Shown piece after piece: positions 1-10,846 of a stretch of 64,000 nucleotides of DNA. The translations under genes and the position numbers were made by a program. Origin of the DNA: Acanthacorydalis orientalis (Eukaryota > Arthropoda > Insecta > Megaloptera > Corydalidae); the NCBI GenBank assembly GCA_034766995.1, contig CM068318.1, forward strand, positions 3,092,501-3,156,500, written 5' to 3'. The stretch's first letter is position 1. Each line of letters starts with the position of its first letter. The notes beneath the pieces are model-generated. The model did not search any database. It was not told the origin of the DNA and was given only the letters and a program-made list of their open reading frames with translations.

Positions 1-1287
1 TACGTCTAGACCTGAAATGTATTCTGATAAAACGTTTCTGTTTTGTCGTAAAAGTCGAGCGTCTGTAGCTCGAAAGAGCTCCCCATCTACGAAAATGTGA
101 GAAATTCCCGAAAAAAACATCATAAAATATAATGCGAAGAACGGTTTCTTCTTCTTGATATGAGAATGTTTGTTTTTGATCAATAGATATGTACGGCGTG
201 CATGTAATTTGCTTATATTTGTTTTTACTATCGATATGAAAAGAAACATTTTCTCGAGTCAATTTCTCCACTTGCCCTACAAAGCGTAGATTTTTCCCGT
301 TCGGACATGTTTAATGGTCGACTGTTGATAATATTTGATTGGTATTTATTCGATCGAGATCTGTTTAGCTCTCTAGTGGTGAGAGATACTGAAAAGTATC
401 GATGACAAGGGTATTTAATCATTTATTTAGCCATAATTAATTTATTTAAACAAACCGTATTAGCTCGAAAATGAAACGACCCCGATTATAAGACGAGTTC
501 CAGTTTTTTTTCAAAGAAATCGAGGAAAATAGCATTTTTAAGACCCGGATTATAATACGACACAGCCTTTCCCCCTCACAAAAAAAACTCTAAAATAATG
601 TAGATTTGTGTTTCCAGGAAAGTAATATTTACAAAAATTATACAAAAATTATAGAAAAATTTTACAAAAAGTATAGAAATAAAATTATATATTTAAAACG
701 TGTAAAATGCCTACACTAAAAATACCGTGCAAAACGTTCCACAGATCGGCGATTCTCTTCACTTCATCGCCGTGTTGATTTTTTTCAATTCGACTTATTA
801 GATTACACGTTCAGAAAACTAATTAGCGTTGCCCTTTTCGTCAATTCTTCTTTGAATCAAAACGTGCCTCTGTGATATGTAATGAACGTAAATTAGAACG
901 AAACATTTTCCTTAAAATGTTTGAAGGCACTGAATGAAGTTATTAGCGTGAGTTATGGGAGTGAAGATCGTTTGAAGATGCGTATTTTTTCCTGTAACGT
1001 CTCCGTCGTGAAAAACGAGCACGTTATCGTTTCATGTTTGAAATTAGAGACGTGCGAGAGTTCGTCTCGGGATATTTAACATTTCGTGTCTGTTTTCTTT
1101 TAATAACGGACATAAATTCGTGTTTTTTCTTCTCATTTTCGTATTGCGTCGATGTGAACTTTAATTATCGGCTGGAAATTAATCGAAATCCGATTTAAAT
1201 ACAGTCGTTCGAGCAGCCTGGACGCTTTTTGTATTAATTAGGTTTATATTTTTGAGTTTAAAAATAGAATACTTAATTTACACAAAC

Positions 1288-1324
<37 letters not shown>

Positions 1325-1500
1325 ATCATCAATAAGAATACTTTTTGAATTTATACTGTAAAATATTGTTCAAACTTTAGTGATTATGAAATGGGAAAAC
1401 ATGATGAGTCTTATTTATAATTAAATCTTGATAAAATATTCAAATATAAATATGAGTGCCGCTCTACATTCAAAATGATTTTATAAATTTCATTTTATTA
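1..1500. other. AT-rich DNA, no gene recognised
   Basis: No exon, RNA gene or mobile element could be recognised. A (TA)15 tract sits at 1291-1320. If the RasGRF gene continues leftward this is intron 2. Confidence 0.5.
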
Positions 1501-1512
1501 GATATACAAATT

Positions 1513-1790
1513 TGAAAGATATTCTATAGGAGAGACGAGAGGTGAATTGGTATGGACATGCCTGCAGATCAAATGAGGAAAGTAAAGTGAGGAAATGTTT
1601 AGAAGCAAGATCTCAAGAAAGAAGAGGAAGAGGGAGACCAAGAACTATGTACGAAGGATACATAGAGCAGCTTGGAAGACGGCGAGGAAACATCATGGAG
1701 GAGATGAAGAGATTGACCAGTAGCAGAGATGGATGGAAGAGATGGACCGAGACCTGAAGGTAGATAGGGAGAAACGAGAAAGAAAAAAAA
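1513..1790 (+). mobile_element. 5'-truncated non-LTR retrotransposon, copy 1
   Basis: The frame ending at 1757 encodes WYGHACRSNEESKVRKCL, then an RRGRGRPR stretch and a KRLTSSRDGWKRWTET end. This is the basic C-terminal tail found after the reverse transcriptase domain in many insect non-LTR elements (the W-GH-R and R-RGRPR motifs). A 12-bp target-site duplication, GATATACAAATT, flanks it at 1501-1512 and 1791-1802, and it ends in an A-rich tail. The copy is heavily 5'-truncated, as is typical of target-primed reverse transcription. It is about 90% identical by eye to the copy at 50370-50618, but lacks about ten bases near the stop codon. Confidence 0.82.
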
Positions 1791-1796
1791 GATATA

Positions 1797-2259
1797 CAAA
1801 TTAATTCCGTGCCTTTTTATATAGAAAATGAGTGTTTCATGGAGAAATGAAAAATACATTTCAATCGTCAAAAAGTTCATTATTTTTTCTGTTGAGTGAC
1901 TGACGAATCGCTTATCGGAAAAAGATGCCCGATTTGAATCGATGTCGTAATGCATTTTTAGACTTATTCCACTATTTTAGCATTTTTTATGCATCAGAAT
2001 AACTTCTCACAAAGCTGAAGCTCTACGGCTACGGCTATATTTTTTCAACTGGAATGAGAAAAATATGCAAACGTTGCTTTTCGGATTCCATCGTGTCCAC
2101 TACTGTTTTGTGACGTTATACCAACTGCTTCGCTAATATGTATTGTGTTTTTAAATGTTAAGATTGACACTTAAACACAAAATCCTAAAACGACTAGAAA
2201 ATATTTTAATTTAAAATACAGCTATGATCGATTCCATTTAAATGCACTGAATTATTTTT
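1797..2259 (-). mobile_element. 460-bp TIR element (Tc1/mariner-like MITE), copy 1
   Basis: A diverged copy of the element at 43496-43955, in inverse orientation and nearly the same length (463 vs 460 bp). The right end reads CAAATTAATTCCGTGCC outward-in and the left end carries the degenerate counterpart. TA dinucleotides border both ends. The minus strand retains a broken frame (about 1870-1955) with HYDIDSNRASFSDKRFVSHS, which matches the frame of copy 2. The retroelement next to it was inserted into its very edge. Confidence 0.72.
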
Positions 2260-2375
2260 TAACCCGAATATATTATAATAAAAACTAAATTAAATATTAA
2301 ACACAATAAAAAGTCTACTTTACATTATTCAGTAAACAGTACCGAACAAAAATGTCGCAAAGGACACACAACACA

Positions 2376-2575
2376 GAACTAAATTGGGTTAAATATTATT
2401 AAAAGAATTCAATGTTCATCTAGGAAACAATTAGAAACATATATTTTTCTAAATAGAAATTCAATGACCATTAATTAATTTTATATTTGAAGAATACATT
2501 AAAGGACGTTTAAGATGCCAAAAGTTACTTGTAACAAAAACAATTTATAATATTTATAAAGAATTTGAATGAAGA
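2376..2575 (+). repeat. Dispersed repeat R2, copy 1
   Basis: Aligns with 9630-9862 across most of its length: blocks such as GAAATTCAAT, GATTTTATATTTGAA-like and ACAAAAACAATTT, then TTTATAAAGAATTTGAA, occur in the same order in both. Both copies are colinear on the plus strand. Identity unknown. No termini or coding function recognised. Confidence 0.6.
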
Positions 2576-2683
2576 TGGAGCTAGTAAATGGATAACATGA
2601 TATCATTTTAAAGAAAGTCAATCGAGAGAAATATTATTTCAAAATTAGCCTGAAGCAGTCATTGAGAATAACGCTCTGTGCGA

Positions 2684-2740
<57 letters not shown>

Positions 2741-4189
2741 ATATATATATTCTCATGTACCTCAATACATGTGTAAGTTTGTTTCAAGAATGTATAAATA
2801 TGAATTCATAACTGGTTATTAATTTACATTCACGAGCTGCTAATTACTTTTATTGTATGCTATGCATCAAATCTATTCTTAATAGGATGTAAACGATGAA
2901 CAAATCATTAAAAAACATACGATTCGACGTCACTGAACTGACATGTACATAGCTGTGTATGTTTTTATTCATCGAGAGAAAATAATAATGCAACATTTCG
3001 GTTCGTAGACGTCACACGATAGGTCAGTTTTGTCACTATATAAAAATAAACGAACATATAAATGACAAATGACCACTTTGGGACTACGAAATCTACCGGT
3101 TCGATTCGAAACGTGGAGAGATAAATCTATACTATTTATAGCGCGGCCATTCATAAATTTTATATCATTTCTGTCCGATATGAAATGAAGAAAATAAATG
3201 TTATATTTCTCGTCACAACGTTTTCAGAGAATTGTTTTCTTGGCAGCAACATATCTTCTTAAATTGTACAATACATACATACATACACATTAATACATAT
3301 ACATACATACATACATATATAAAAATATATATATATATATATATTATACAACATATTTACACACAATAAAAAATCTATTTTTTATGAATTCATACGCAAT
3401 AACCTATTTTTATTTATAACTCCTTGTGCAAGATATTTAGAAATATTATTCAAAAAAATTCGGAATTTATTTCATATATATATATATATATGTATTATGT
3501 ATGTATGTATACAAATCCTGTGTGAGTTATATTTCTAGTAACAAATGTATAGAGATATAAAGATAAATTTAATGATGACACTGACAAACGGATGATATCA
3601 ATGTAGATTATATGAAATTTATAAAACGTAATATGGTTGTTAACATAATATTCGATGGAAATAAAAATACATAATGAGAGATTATCAATGTTCGTGTATA
3701 GAGAATGTTTATGAAACTGTGTTGAAACTGAATTCAGATATTCTTCTGGTTAATTGACACGTTTATCGTTTTTTTCTAAAAAAAAAGATATGCAGACGGT
3801 ATGGAAAAATGGTACAGATAAATGTCATTGTCAGATAATAATTCGTAAATATTTGTATCTTCAATGAAACTTTAAATTAAAATAAGAACTGGCAAATTCA
3901 GTACACTTTTCTTATATTACATAAATGATTTTATATCAAACGTTTAAAAAGAATCTAAATTACTGTTTCATTACTAAAAAAAATTCTCTGATGAAAGAAA
4001 TCTAAATTGTTTTAAAAGAAAGTAGTGCTTCTTTGGTAATAGGAAAGAGTAATCAAATAGAAAAAATTAAATTACATTTTCGTAAAACAAACAAGTTATA
4101 ACTGGCTTAAATGATATCCTGAACTTACGAATGTTTCATCATAACTAACAATACTGTTCAGAAAGGTTTTTTTTATGATCAGAGTAGGC
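2576..4189. other. AT-rich DNA with microsatellites
   Basis: Holds a (TA)n tract at 2690-2750, a CATA/TA compound repeat at 3270-3345 and a short (TA)n at 3475-3490. The rest is unassigned. No gene seen. Confidence 0.5.
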
Positions 4190-4378
4190 GAGAAGTGCCA
4201 TGTCCGCACGTTGTTTTAAATTTATGTCCGATAATTTGTGCGGAACCCACTGATCCAGCTTAGAAACCTTAACAATCATTTTCAAGTACCGATTAATTTT
4301 TATTTGAATAAATTGATTTGAGCTTCTTGAGTAATTATTCTACAGTTTAACTAGGATTTTGTTCCACTAGTGTTTGCA
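4190..4378 (-). mobile_element. Second partial copy of the same mariner (helix-turn-helix/linker segment)
   Basis: Similar to 4572-4740 (about 75% by eye), in the same orientation: shared blocks include ATTTGAGCTTCTTG and GATTTTGTTCCACTAGTG. It therefore repeats the part before the catalytic domain of the neighbouring relic, placed directly after its break. Either a second element landed head-to-tail, or the relic was internally duplicated and then deleted. Confidence 0.65.
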
Positions 4379-4383
4379 GGAAC

Positions 4384-5139
4384 TCATCGTTCAATATCCC
4401 ACCAAACAGACAAGATAACTATTTTGCGATAAATTTCTCCTTTCTCAGTTATAGACGGTCCTTCGTTACGATCAAATAATTGTCTTCGACGTTTAATATT
4501 GATATAAACAATCCATTTTTCGTCATCAGTACCAATTCTATTCAGAAACGGATCATAGATGAGAAATGCAAATGTCCACACTCTGTTTCAAATTAACCTC
4601 AGATAACTCATGCGGAATCCACTGACCTAGCTCAGAAGCCTTGCCAATCATTTACCGATAAATAGTTCAATGCGTTGATTTGAGCTTCTTGGCTAGCTTG
4701 TTCTACCGTTGAACTACGATTTTGTTCCACTAGTGATCTCACTATCTCATCAAAAACTCTTGAGGACGTCCTGACCTTTCCCTCATCGTTAAGGTTGTAA
4801 TACCCGGGCGAAAATCATTGAAACCATCGTTATCCTTGGCTAAGACTAATAACATTTGAACCATAAATTTCCCATAATTTTTTTCATTGCAGTTGTAGCG
4901 TTGTTGCTCTGACGAAACTCTCCCAAAGCAAAATATGCTCTTTCGACACTTCCATAATAACTAATATTTTTTCTTGTAAATTTGTATGATCACTGTTAAT
5001 CTTCCACGATAAGACCGAGAAAACATTTCGTGTGATTGAACATCATATGCATCTGATACGTTATTGCAATAATTGAAAATTATTCCATCATCCATTTTCA
5101 GCTATATGAAAACACCGCATTATTTATGGGACGACCCAA
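4384..5139 (-). mobile_element. Mariner-family transposon relic (5' end and N-terminal two thirds)
   Basis: The right terminus reads TTGGGTCGTCCCATAAATAA on the minus strand, beside TA at 5140-5141, a mariner-type TIR. The frame starts near 4965 with MEVSKEHIL and continues, through several frameshifts, to an ERSGRPQEF motif, a WIPHEL motif, and then 4581-4384 DPFLNRIGTDDEKWIVY, holding the first catalytic Asp (DDEKWI). It stops just after SVWWD, so the second and third catalytic Asp residues and the 3' TIR are missing. Dead. It belongs to a different mariner lineage from the copies at 5784 and 13470. Confidence 0.78.
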
Positions 5140-5141
5140 TA

Positions 5142-5783
5142 TAAACAGAGATATTTTTATAAAAAAAATATCAAATCGTCTACTCGTCTTTTTAATTCTA
5201 TCCAGACTTCTAGTGTATCAAGTCTTCGCTGTTCGCCATCGCCAGATTATGAGGCTAGAATGACGCATTAAGGTATTTCACCAAAAACACGTGCACCCTC
5301 ACTATGTTAAGCTCTATGTCGTCGACAATGCATAGAAGCTTTCATCGGATATTCCGAATATTTGTGTCTGTAAACTATGTACAACAAAAATTTGTCACAC
5401 AATTTGCGATGCACAGTTTGTGCGTACTTGAAGTTTAGATTCAGTTTTTTGTATGCACACACACACACACAGGCATTTACATCAATGTATGTGTAGATAG
5501 AGAAGTGTGTGTAGATGTTTAGTTTCGATAATAAATTACCGAATAATTAAATAAATAAGTTACGACAACATATTCGATGCGAAAGTTCTTGCCGGTGATT
5601 GTAAATAAACCGACTTGATTGTACGTTCACATAAATTATTTACTGACAAAATAGATATTAACAGGAAGGTATAATTGAATTTAATTGAGATATTATAACG
5701 AAAGCAAATACATTAATAGCAGGCCGACATTAATTAATGTATGTTGTCGTTTAAATATTTAATTTTAAGTACTGAAACTGTTA
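5142..5783. other. Unassigned AT-rich DNA
   Basis: Holds a short (CA)n run at 5456-5471. No gene or element recognised. Confidence 0.45.
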
Positions 5784-7039
5784 GGCGGGGTGCAAAAATA
5801 ATTGCGGTTTTTATCATTTTTAAGTTCGGCGCCGATTTTTCTAGTTATAGTCACGTGATACATCGTTGTAAACAATGAAATTAGCACTGATGATTTCAGA
5901 TTATTGCTATTGTTTTCATTTTTTAGTATTGTTGGATATAATCTCTTAAATTAGTCATGGAAAAAAGCAAATTCGAGCGATTTTGTCGTATGAGTTTAAA
6001 TTGAGACGTGAAGTAACAGAAACTGTTCGAAATATCAAATTTGTGTTTCGCGAAGAGTCGATTAGTGAACGTACAGCTCAACACTGGTTTTAAAAATTTC
6101 GTGATAGAAATGAAAGATGATAAGAGTGATCGTGGACATCCTACAGCTATAGACAATAATGATTTAAGAGCCAATATTGAAGCGGGCCCACGTAAAACAA
6201 CTCGAGAACTGGCAGAAGAATTCAATGTTGCACATTCAACAGTTGATCGACATTTGAGCTTAATTTGAGAAACAAAAAAGCTGAATAAATGGGTGCCGTC
6301 TGAACTGAACGAGCATCAAACAGTTCGGCGATACGGAATCTGCTCTGCGCTTCTTTTTTGTAGCAAAAATTATCCTTTTCTTGATCGTATTGTCACATGT
6401 GATGAATAGTGGATTCTCTATAACAATCTGAAACGTTCATCATAGTAGCTAGACCGAGAAGAAGCATGAAAACAGTTTCCTAAGCCGAAATTTCATGAAA
6501 AAATTATAGTCGCTGTCTGGTGATCGGCAAGTGGCATCATTCACTATAACTTTTTCAATCCTAGTCAAACAATAACAGCAGAAAAATATTGCCACGAAAT
6601 TGAAGAAATGCATGAGAAGTTGCATCGTTTACGACCAGCATTAGTCATTCGAAGAGAACCAATTCTTCTTCATGACAACGCTCGATCGCACGTCTCACAA
6701 ATGACTTTAAAAAAATGAAACAAAATGGGTTATGAAACCTCACCTCACCCACCTTATTCTTCGGACCTGTCTTCGACAGATTATCATTTTTTAAACATTT
6801 CAGTAATTTCCTACGAGAGAAGTTTTTTTCAACGCATCAGCTCGAAGCACTTTCGATGAATTTGTTAATTCCAGGACTCCAGAATTCTATCTTGTAGGAA
6901 TGTACAAACTTGTTCCCCGTTGGGGGAAATGTGTGCAAACCAATGGTTTCTATTTCGCTTGATAAATATAATTTTTAACTGATAAATGCGTCTTTACACT
7001 CGATACCGTATAAAAACAGCAATTATTTTCGCACCGACC
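5784..7039 (+). mobile_element. Mariner transposon, copy A (dead)
   Basis: Complete in length, bordered by TA (5782-5783, 7040-7041). The 3' TIR reads, inward, GGTCGGTGCGAAAATAATTG, and the 5' end has GGTGCAAAAATAATTGCGG. The transposase frame runs from ATG 5957 to TGA 6960-6962, slightly short of the 345-350 codons usual for mariner. It contains RKTTRELAEEFNVAHSTV (second helix-turn-helix), CDE at 6401, LHDNAR at 6674 and STDYHF at 6779, giving a D34D triad, and ends NGFYFA. It is disabled by frameshifts after the start and before the RELAEE region, and by a stop in place of the Lys in the CDEKW motif. The same lesions occur in copy B. Confidence 0.88.
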
Positions 7040-7041
7040 TA

Positions 7042-7461
7042 ATAGTTGAGAACGCACACTCGTATATGTTTTAAAAAAAAATCTTCAGAGAATATGAACC
7101 GACATATTTCTGTGCTTATATAAAAATTGTTCGGAGAGTGAATCTCTATTGGAGCGACGTAGAATACGTAGGAAATATATTTATGCGATTCTTAAAAAAG
7201 ATTTATGATAGGAATAAACGTATTCACTGACAAAACAGAAACGGACGCAGGTCAGAATAATAGAGAAGCTTTTACGGCGAACGCTCGTCCACTTACAATG
7301 TATCGTAGAACGTAAATGAATTGCGGGTATTTAATGCGACTTTTTTTAAAAAAAAATATCATATTATTCACAAACAGAACAAAATGTCTTCAGTGCGACC
7401 GGGACAGAACACAGTCCGCCGTGCACAAACGAGCAATCAATGGCCCGAAGCGCTGAGCTCT
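7042..7461. repeat. 420-bp non-transposon flank shared with copy B
   Basis: This DNA lies outside the 3' TIR of mariner copy A, yet is about 90% identical to 34751-35144, which lies between an inner and an outer mariner end of copy B. No similarity is seen upstream of the two elements. It is therefore cargo carried with the mariner, not part of it. No coding potential recognised. Confidence 0.8.
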
Positions 7462-7939
7462 ATCTCGCTAGACGCGAACGAGCGTTTTCCCAGGAACGGA
7501 TGGTACTAGAATATAGGAGACACCCCCCGCCGTCGTTTCGAAGTTGCCGGAGACCTTGACCGGATGAACTCCGCGAAATCATCACGTGTATCCATAGTGC
7601 CGTAACAAAACAGTGATAAAGCTTCCCGGCGCCGTCACTCGCCGCAGATTTTGCACGCTCGCTCGTTTTCGCTGATCTTTTATGTAACGGGTGCGTAGAT
7701 TTTTTCCGTCGTTTCTATTATTCAAACTATTAGTCGAGAACGATTTTAAACATTCACGAACGGCGCGAGAGGTACGGTTGAAATGTTCGTACGGTCGCGA
7801 CGGCGTTTCTTTCATTCCGCTCATTCGTATGTAAAAATTACATATTTCGATACACTTCAATGCAATTAATCACAGTCTTTCATATAGATTGACAGAAAAA
7901 TCTTTCGCGTGCAAACTGACTCTTTGTCCTCTTACTTTA
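7462..7939. other. GC-richer island, unassigned
   Basis: About half G+C with many CpG, in contrast to the AT-rich surroundings. Open frames on both strands are short and resemble no family I know. May be regulatory or a relic. Confidence 0.35.
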
Positions 7940-8100
7940 ACGCTCTGGAACCGCCATCACAGTACGCATAGGAAATAATCGAAAACGAACAATGATTTAT
8001 GAAACATTTTTAATCAAAAATATTCTTATGGTTTGTGAGACGAAAACGAATTCATTTGTGAAAATAAATTCCACTTCTTTATTTCATGTGAACAACGATC
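7940..8100 (+). repeat. Dispersed repeat R1
   Basis: R1 consensus, in order: TTTAACGCTCTGAAGATGAT, then AATCAAAAATGATCAATAAT-like sequence, then TTGAACATTTTTGAT, TGGTTTGTGAGAC and TTCATTTGTGAAAGTGAATT. This copy has the CTCTGGAA, AACATTTTTAATCA, TGGTTTGTGAGACGA and TTCATTTGTGAAAATAAATT blocks. Family of unknown nature; all copies found are on the plus strand. Confidence 0.55.
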
Positions 8101-8417
8101 ATGTGTTTAGAATAAAATCACATGATTACAAGAACCGGACGAATGACTATTGATTGTTTCATAGAAGCTCTCGTCTCAAGGACAAACCGCATTCCTAATA
8201 TTAAATCGACAATCTTCATTAATAAAAAAGACTTCAACGAATAAAAAAGTAAACGTTTATTCCTTTCAAACGCAAAATCTAATACTTATAATATTATTCA
8301 TATTTTCTATTCTTGTTATTATTTATGCAAGAAATGGTCGGAAATCAATATATTTTCTAATATCCATTCGATCGCCACTGGCGAATTAATGTTAATAACA
8401 TTAATTCGGTCATCCTC

Positions 8418-8488
8418 TCGAATGATGAATTTTAGTCGTGTTGTGATTGGTTAATAAGGTTTGTTTACAATTACATCATGTTCGTTCC
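8418..8488 (+). repeat. 70-bp direct repeat, left copy
   Basis: Shares TCGTGTTGTGATTGGTTAAT, then TTTGTTTAC-ATTACATCAT and TTCGTTCC, with 8953-9030, at about 90% identity. The two copies bracket the TIR element at 8536-8866, so the locus was partly duplicated, or a larger repeat was split by it. Confidence 0.65.
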
Positions 8489-8535
8489 TGAATACAGAAT
8501 CGATCTGTACGAGTATAATGAATTTAGCAGGATTT

Positions 8536-8734
8536 CCCTAGTGATCCCCAAACTTATATGAACCGTATAAGGAACATATAAATTCATCTTATACAAACCA
8601 TACATGGTTTGTATAAGGTGAGGATGAGAATCACTATCATCCATATATATGATCGTTAAGCCTACAAAATGTAACTTTCTTTACTCAATCAAGATAATAT
8701 AAAATCACATTAAATGCCTTATAAGATCAATAAA

Positions 8735-8779
<45 letters not shown>

Positions 8780-8866
8780 GCCCATACAAGGATTCTGATC
8801 CTTATGGACTGTATAAGAAATATCTAAAATATTATACGGAAGATATAAGCTTGACGATTACTAGGG
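8536..8866. mobile_element. MITE with long imperfect terminal inverted repeats
   Basis: The left end CCCTAGTGATCCCCAAACTT and the right end (reverse complement) CCCTAGTAATCGTCAAGCTT continue to pair through TATAT--CCGTATAA, giving about 35 bp of TIR. Inside are a second palindrome at 8589-8618 (arms CTTATACAAACCAT around AC) and a (TA)n tract at 8737-8774. No coding sequence. I see no clear target-site duplication, so the superfamily is undecided. Confidence 0.65.
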
Positions 8867-8952
8867 TGTTAAAGAAATGTTTAGAACCAATTTCAGAATG
8901 TTACAAATTGAAATAAAATGAAGTACAATCTCTCTGTAAATAACAATTGGTC

Positions 8953-9030
8953 CACATCTAGAATGATGACGTTCAGTCGTGTTGTGATTGGTTAATAAGA
9001 TTTGTTTACGATTACATCATCTTCGTTCCG
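8953..9030 (+). repeat. 70-bp direct repeat, right copy
   Basis: Right partner of 8418-8488. The motif GATTGGTTAAT recurs once more at its end (9039-9049). Confidence 0.65.
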
Positions 9031-9342
9031 ATTGGTTAATGTGTTATTAACATTTATCAAGTGACGTGTTTCAAAGGGGAAGGCGAACGATAGAGAGCGG
9101 AGGATTGGAGTACGAAACGAGTAAAGGGGCGGTGCCCCCTCGTAGAATATAGAAAAAATATAACAGGATATAATGGTAGAATAAAACAACTAAATCTAAT
9201 GTAAATTCAACATTTTCATTATACATTTGTTTAAGGAATAAAACCTGATTGGATGCTTTCTGATAATTTTAAAATATATAGTGTTATGTGTAAATGTTAT
9301 CCATCTGTGGAGATGTTCCATTTTTCTGTACAGATAGCCAGA

Positions 9343-9368
9343 AATTGAACAAAACAGGATAGGACAGG
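9343..9368 (+). repeat. 26-bp exact direct repeat, copy 1
   Basis: Begins AATTGAACAAAACAGG and ends ATAGGACAGG. An identical 26-bp string lies at 9544-9569, 201 bases downstream. An exact repeat in otherwise diverged DNA suggests a recent local duplication or the ends of a small insertion. Confidence 0.75.
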
Positions 9369-9543
9369 AATGTTTTTAGTTGGAATTAGATAGATAGATC
9401 GAGCTATGTAAAAAAAATGTTTAGTGAAAATTAACTATTAAATTCAATGAAATTACTAATTTTTTAAACACATTTATGTATATTAAACATGCATTTTATA
9501 TCAATTTCATATACTAGTAAAACAAATGATAAAAAACTGAATT

Positions 9544-9569
9544 AATTGAACAAAACAGGATAGGACAGG
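9544..9569 (+). repeat. 26-bp exact direct repeat, copy 2
   Basis: Identical partner of 9343-9368. Confidence 0.75.
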
Positions 9570-9629
9570 CACATAAATGCACTTTTTAAAGGCACAGAAT
9601 TAATTCTTGCACTTAATATAATAAAAATG

Positions 9630-9862
9630 TGTTAAGTATTATTAAAAGAGCATTCAATGTTTATCCAGAATGTGTGTTAAGCATATGTGTGAGCATTCAA
9701 TGTTTATGCAAAATAATTAAAAAATATTTTTTTTCAATAGAAATTCAATTAACATTACTTGATTTTATATTTGAAAAACGCATTAAAGGGTATTTAATAT
9801 ATTTAAGATGTCAAAAATTACTCATCACAAAAACAATTTGCCAGATTTATAAAGAATTTGAA
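9630..9862 (+). repeat. Dispersed repeat R2, copy 2 (with an open frame)
   Basis: Longer and better preserved than the copy at 2376. An open frame of 79 codons (9629-9868) crosses it, but the other copy is riddled with stops and I do not recognise the product, so I do not call a gene. An internal GCATTCAATGTTTAT block occurs twice (9651 and 9693). Confidence 0.5.
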
Positions 9863-9869
9863 GGGTAGA

Positions 9870-10846
9870 TTACTTATATACAAGACTTGTATAAGAAATA
9901 TAAAAATTAGTATTTATCAACTCATTATTATTCCCTTATTTCCTGTCTCAATAACATTTATACCGTGCTATAACTTATTTTTTCAGATCAGTTTCGGTTT
10001 TATGATTTTGATCTTGATTTAACCATGTCTCTTGTAGCGATTCAACTCCATGTTTCTTTGAAACAGAACACCGACAGTATTTTTATATTGTTGTTAGTGA
10101 GACTTGATACTTTTTAGATGGATCCTATTTTTAAATATAATCCAAATACCTCGAATCGAATTATTCAATATCAAACTCTCTCGATCATCCGAATGAAAGT
10201 GAAAAAAAAAATCTCGATCGAAGACTAAAGTGCACATTCACTATGAAAATGTTCATAATAAATAAACGAAACAGTAATCCATTATTTGAATTTATACACG
10301 GTGAATAAAAGAAATCATGTACGCTCGAACGATTCTCCATATTTTATTAAATGCGGTCGAAGATTCGCACACATATCGATTTTATGATACGAGAACAATG
10401 CTTTATGCCGAAAAGAATGATATAATAAAATAATAAATGTGTGTTGTTTTAATTTAAAAAAAATATATATTTTTTTGGGAACATGTATTCAATTTGCAGA
10501 ACGAAACAGAAAAAATTAACAAAGCTTATTATGCTTGCCATTGGCGTATAATTCGAAATACACCGATGCGTACATAATTTTAATAAAACCACAGTCGAAA
10601 ATATATTCGAGACAATGTGTGTTAGCTCGAATTGATTTTCGAACAGGAATTTTTATCATTTCATCAATTTAGCGCTGTTGAAATTCACGGACGTTTAAGT
10701 TTGTTGAATTTACAGAGATGTCTTTTAGAAGTTTGAATTTTGAATTGCAGTTAATGTTATAAAGTATTACTCGTGTCAGAGGGTGAGGGTTCGAGAGAAA
10801 CATTTTCAGATAATGTTTTTAACGCTTGATTTACGGGTATCGACTG
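9870..10846. other. AT-rich DNA, no gene recognised
   Basis: No exon, RNA gene or transposon end recognised. Expected to be RasGRF intron 2. Confidence 0.45.

Noticed and set aside
1599..1955. Minus-strand frame of 118 codons
   Set aside because: Its first part is the decayed frame of the 460-bp element; the rest is the shadow of the retrotransposon tail.
3990..4040. Possible RasGRF exon 3 beginning HYF on the minus strand
   Set aside because: The following residues do not match the PH domain, the acceptor lacks a pyrimidine tract, and the frame soon stops.
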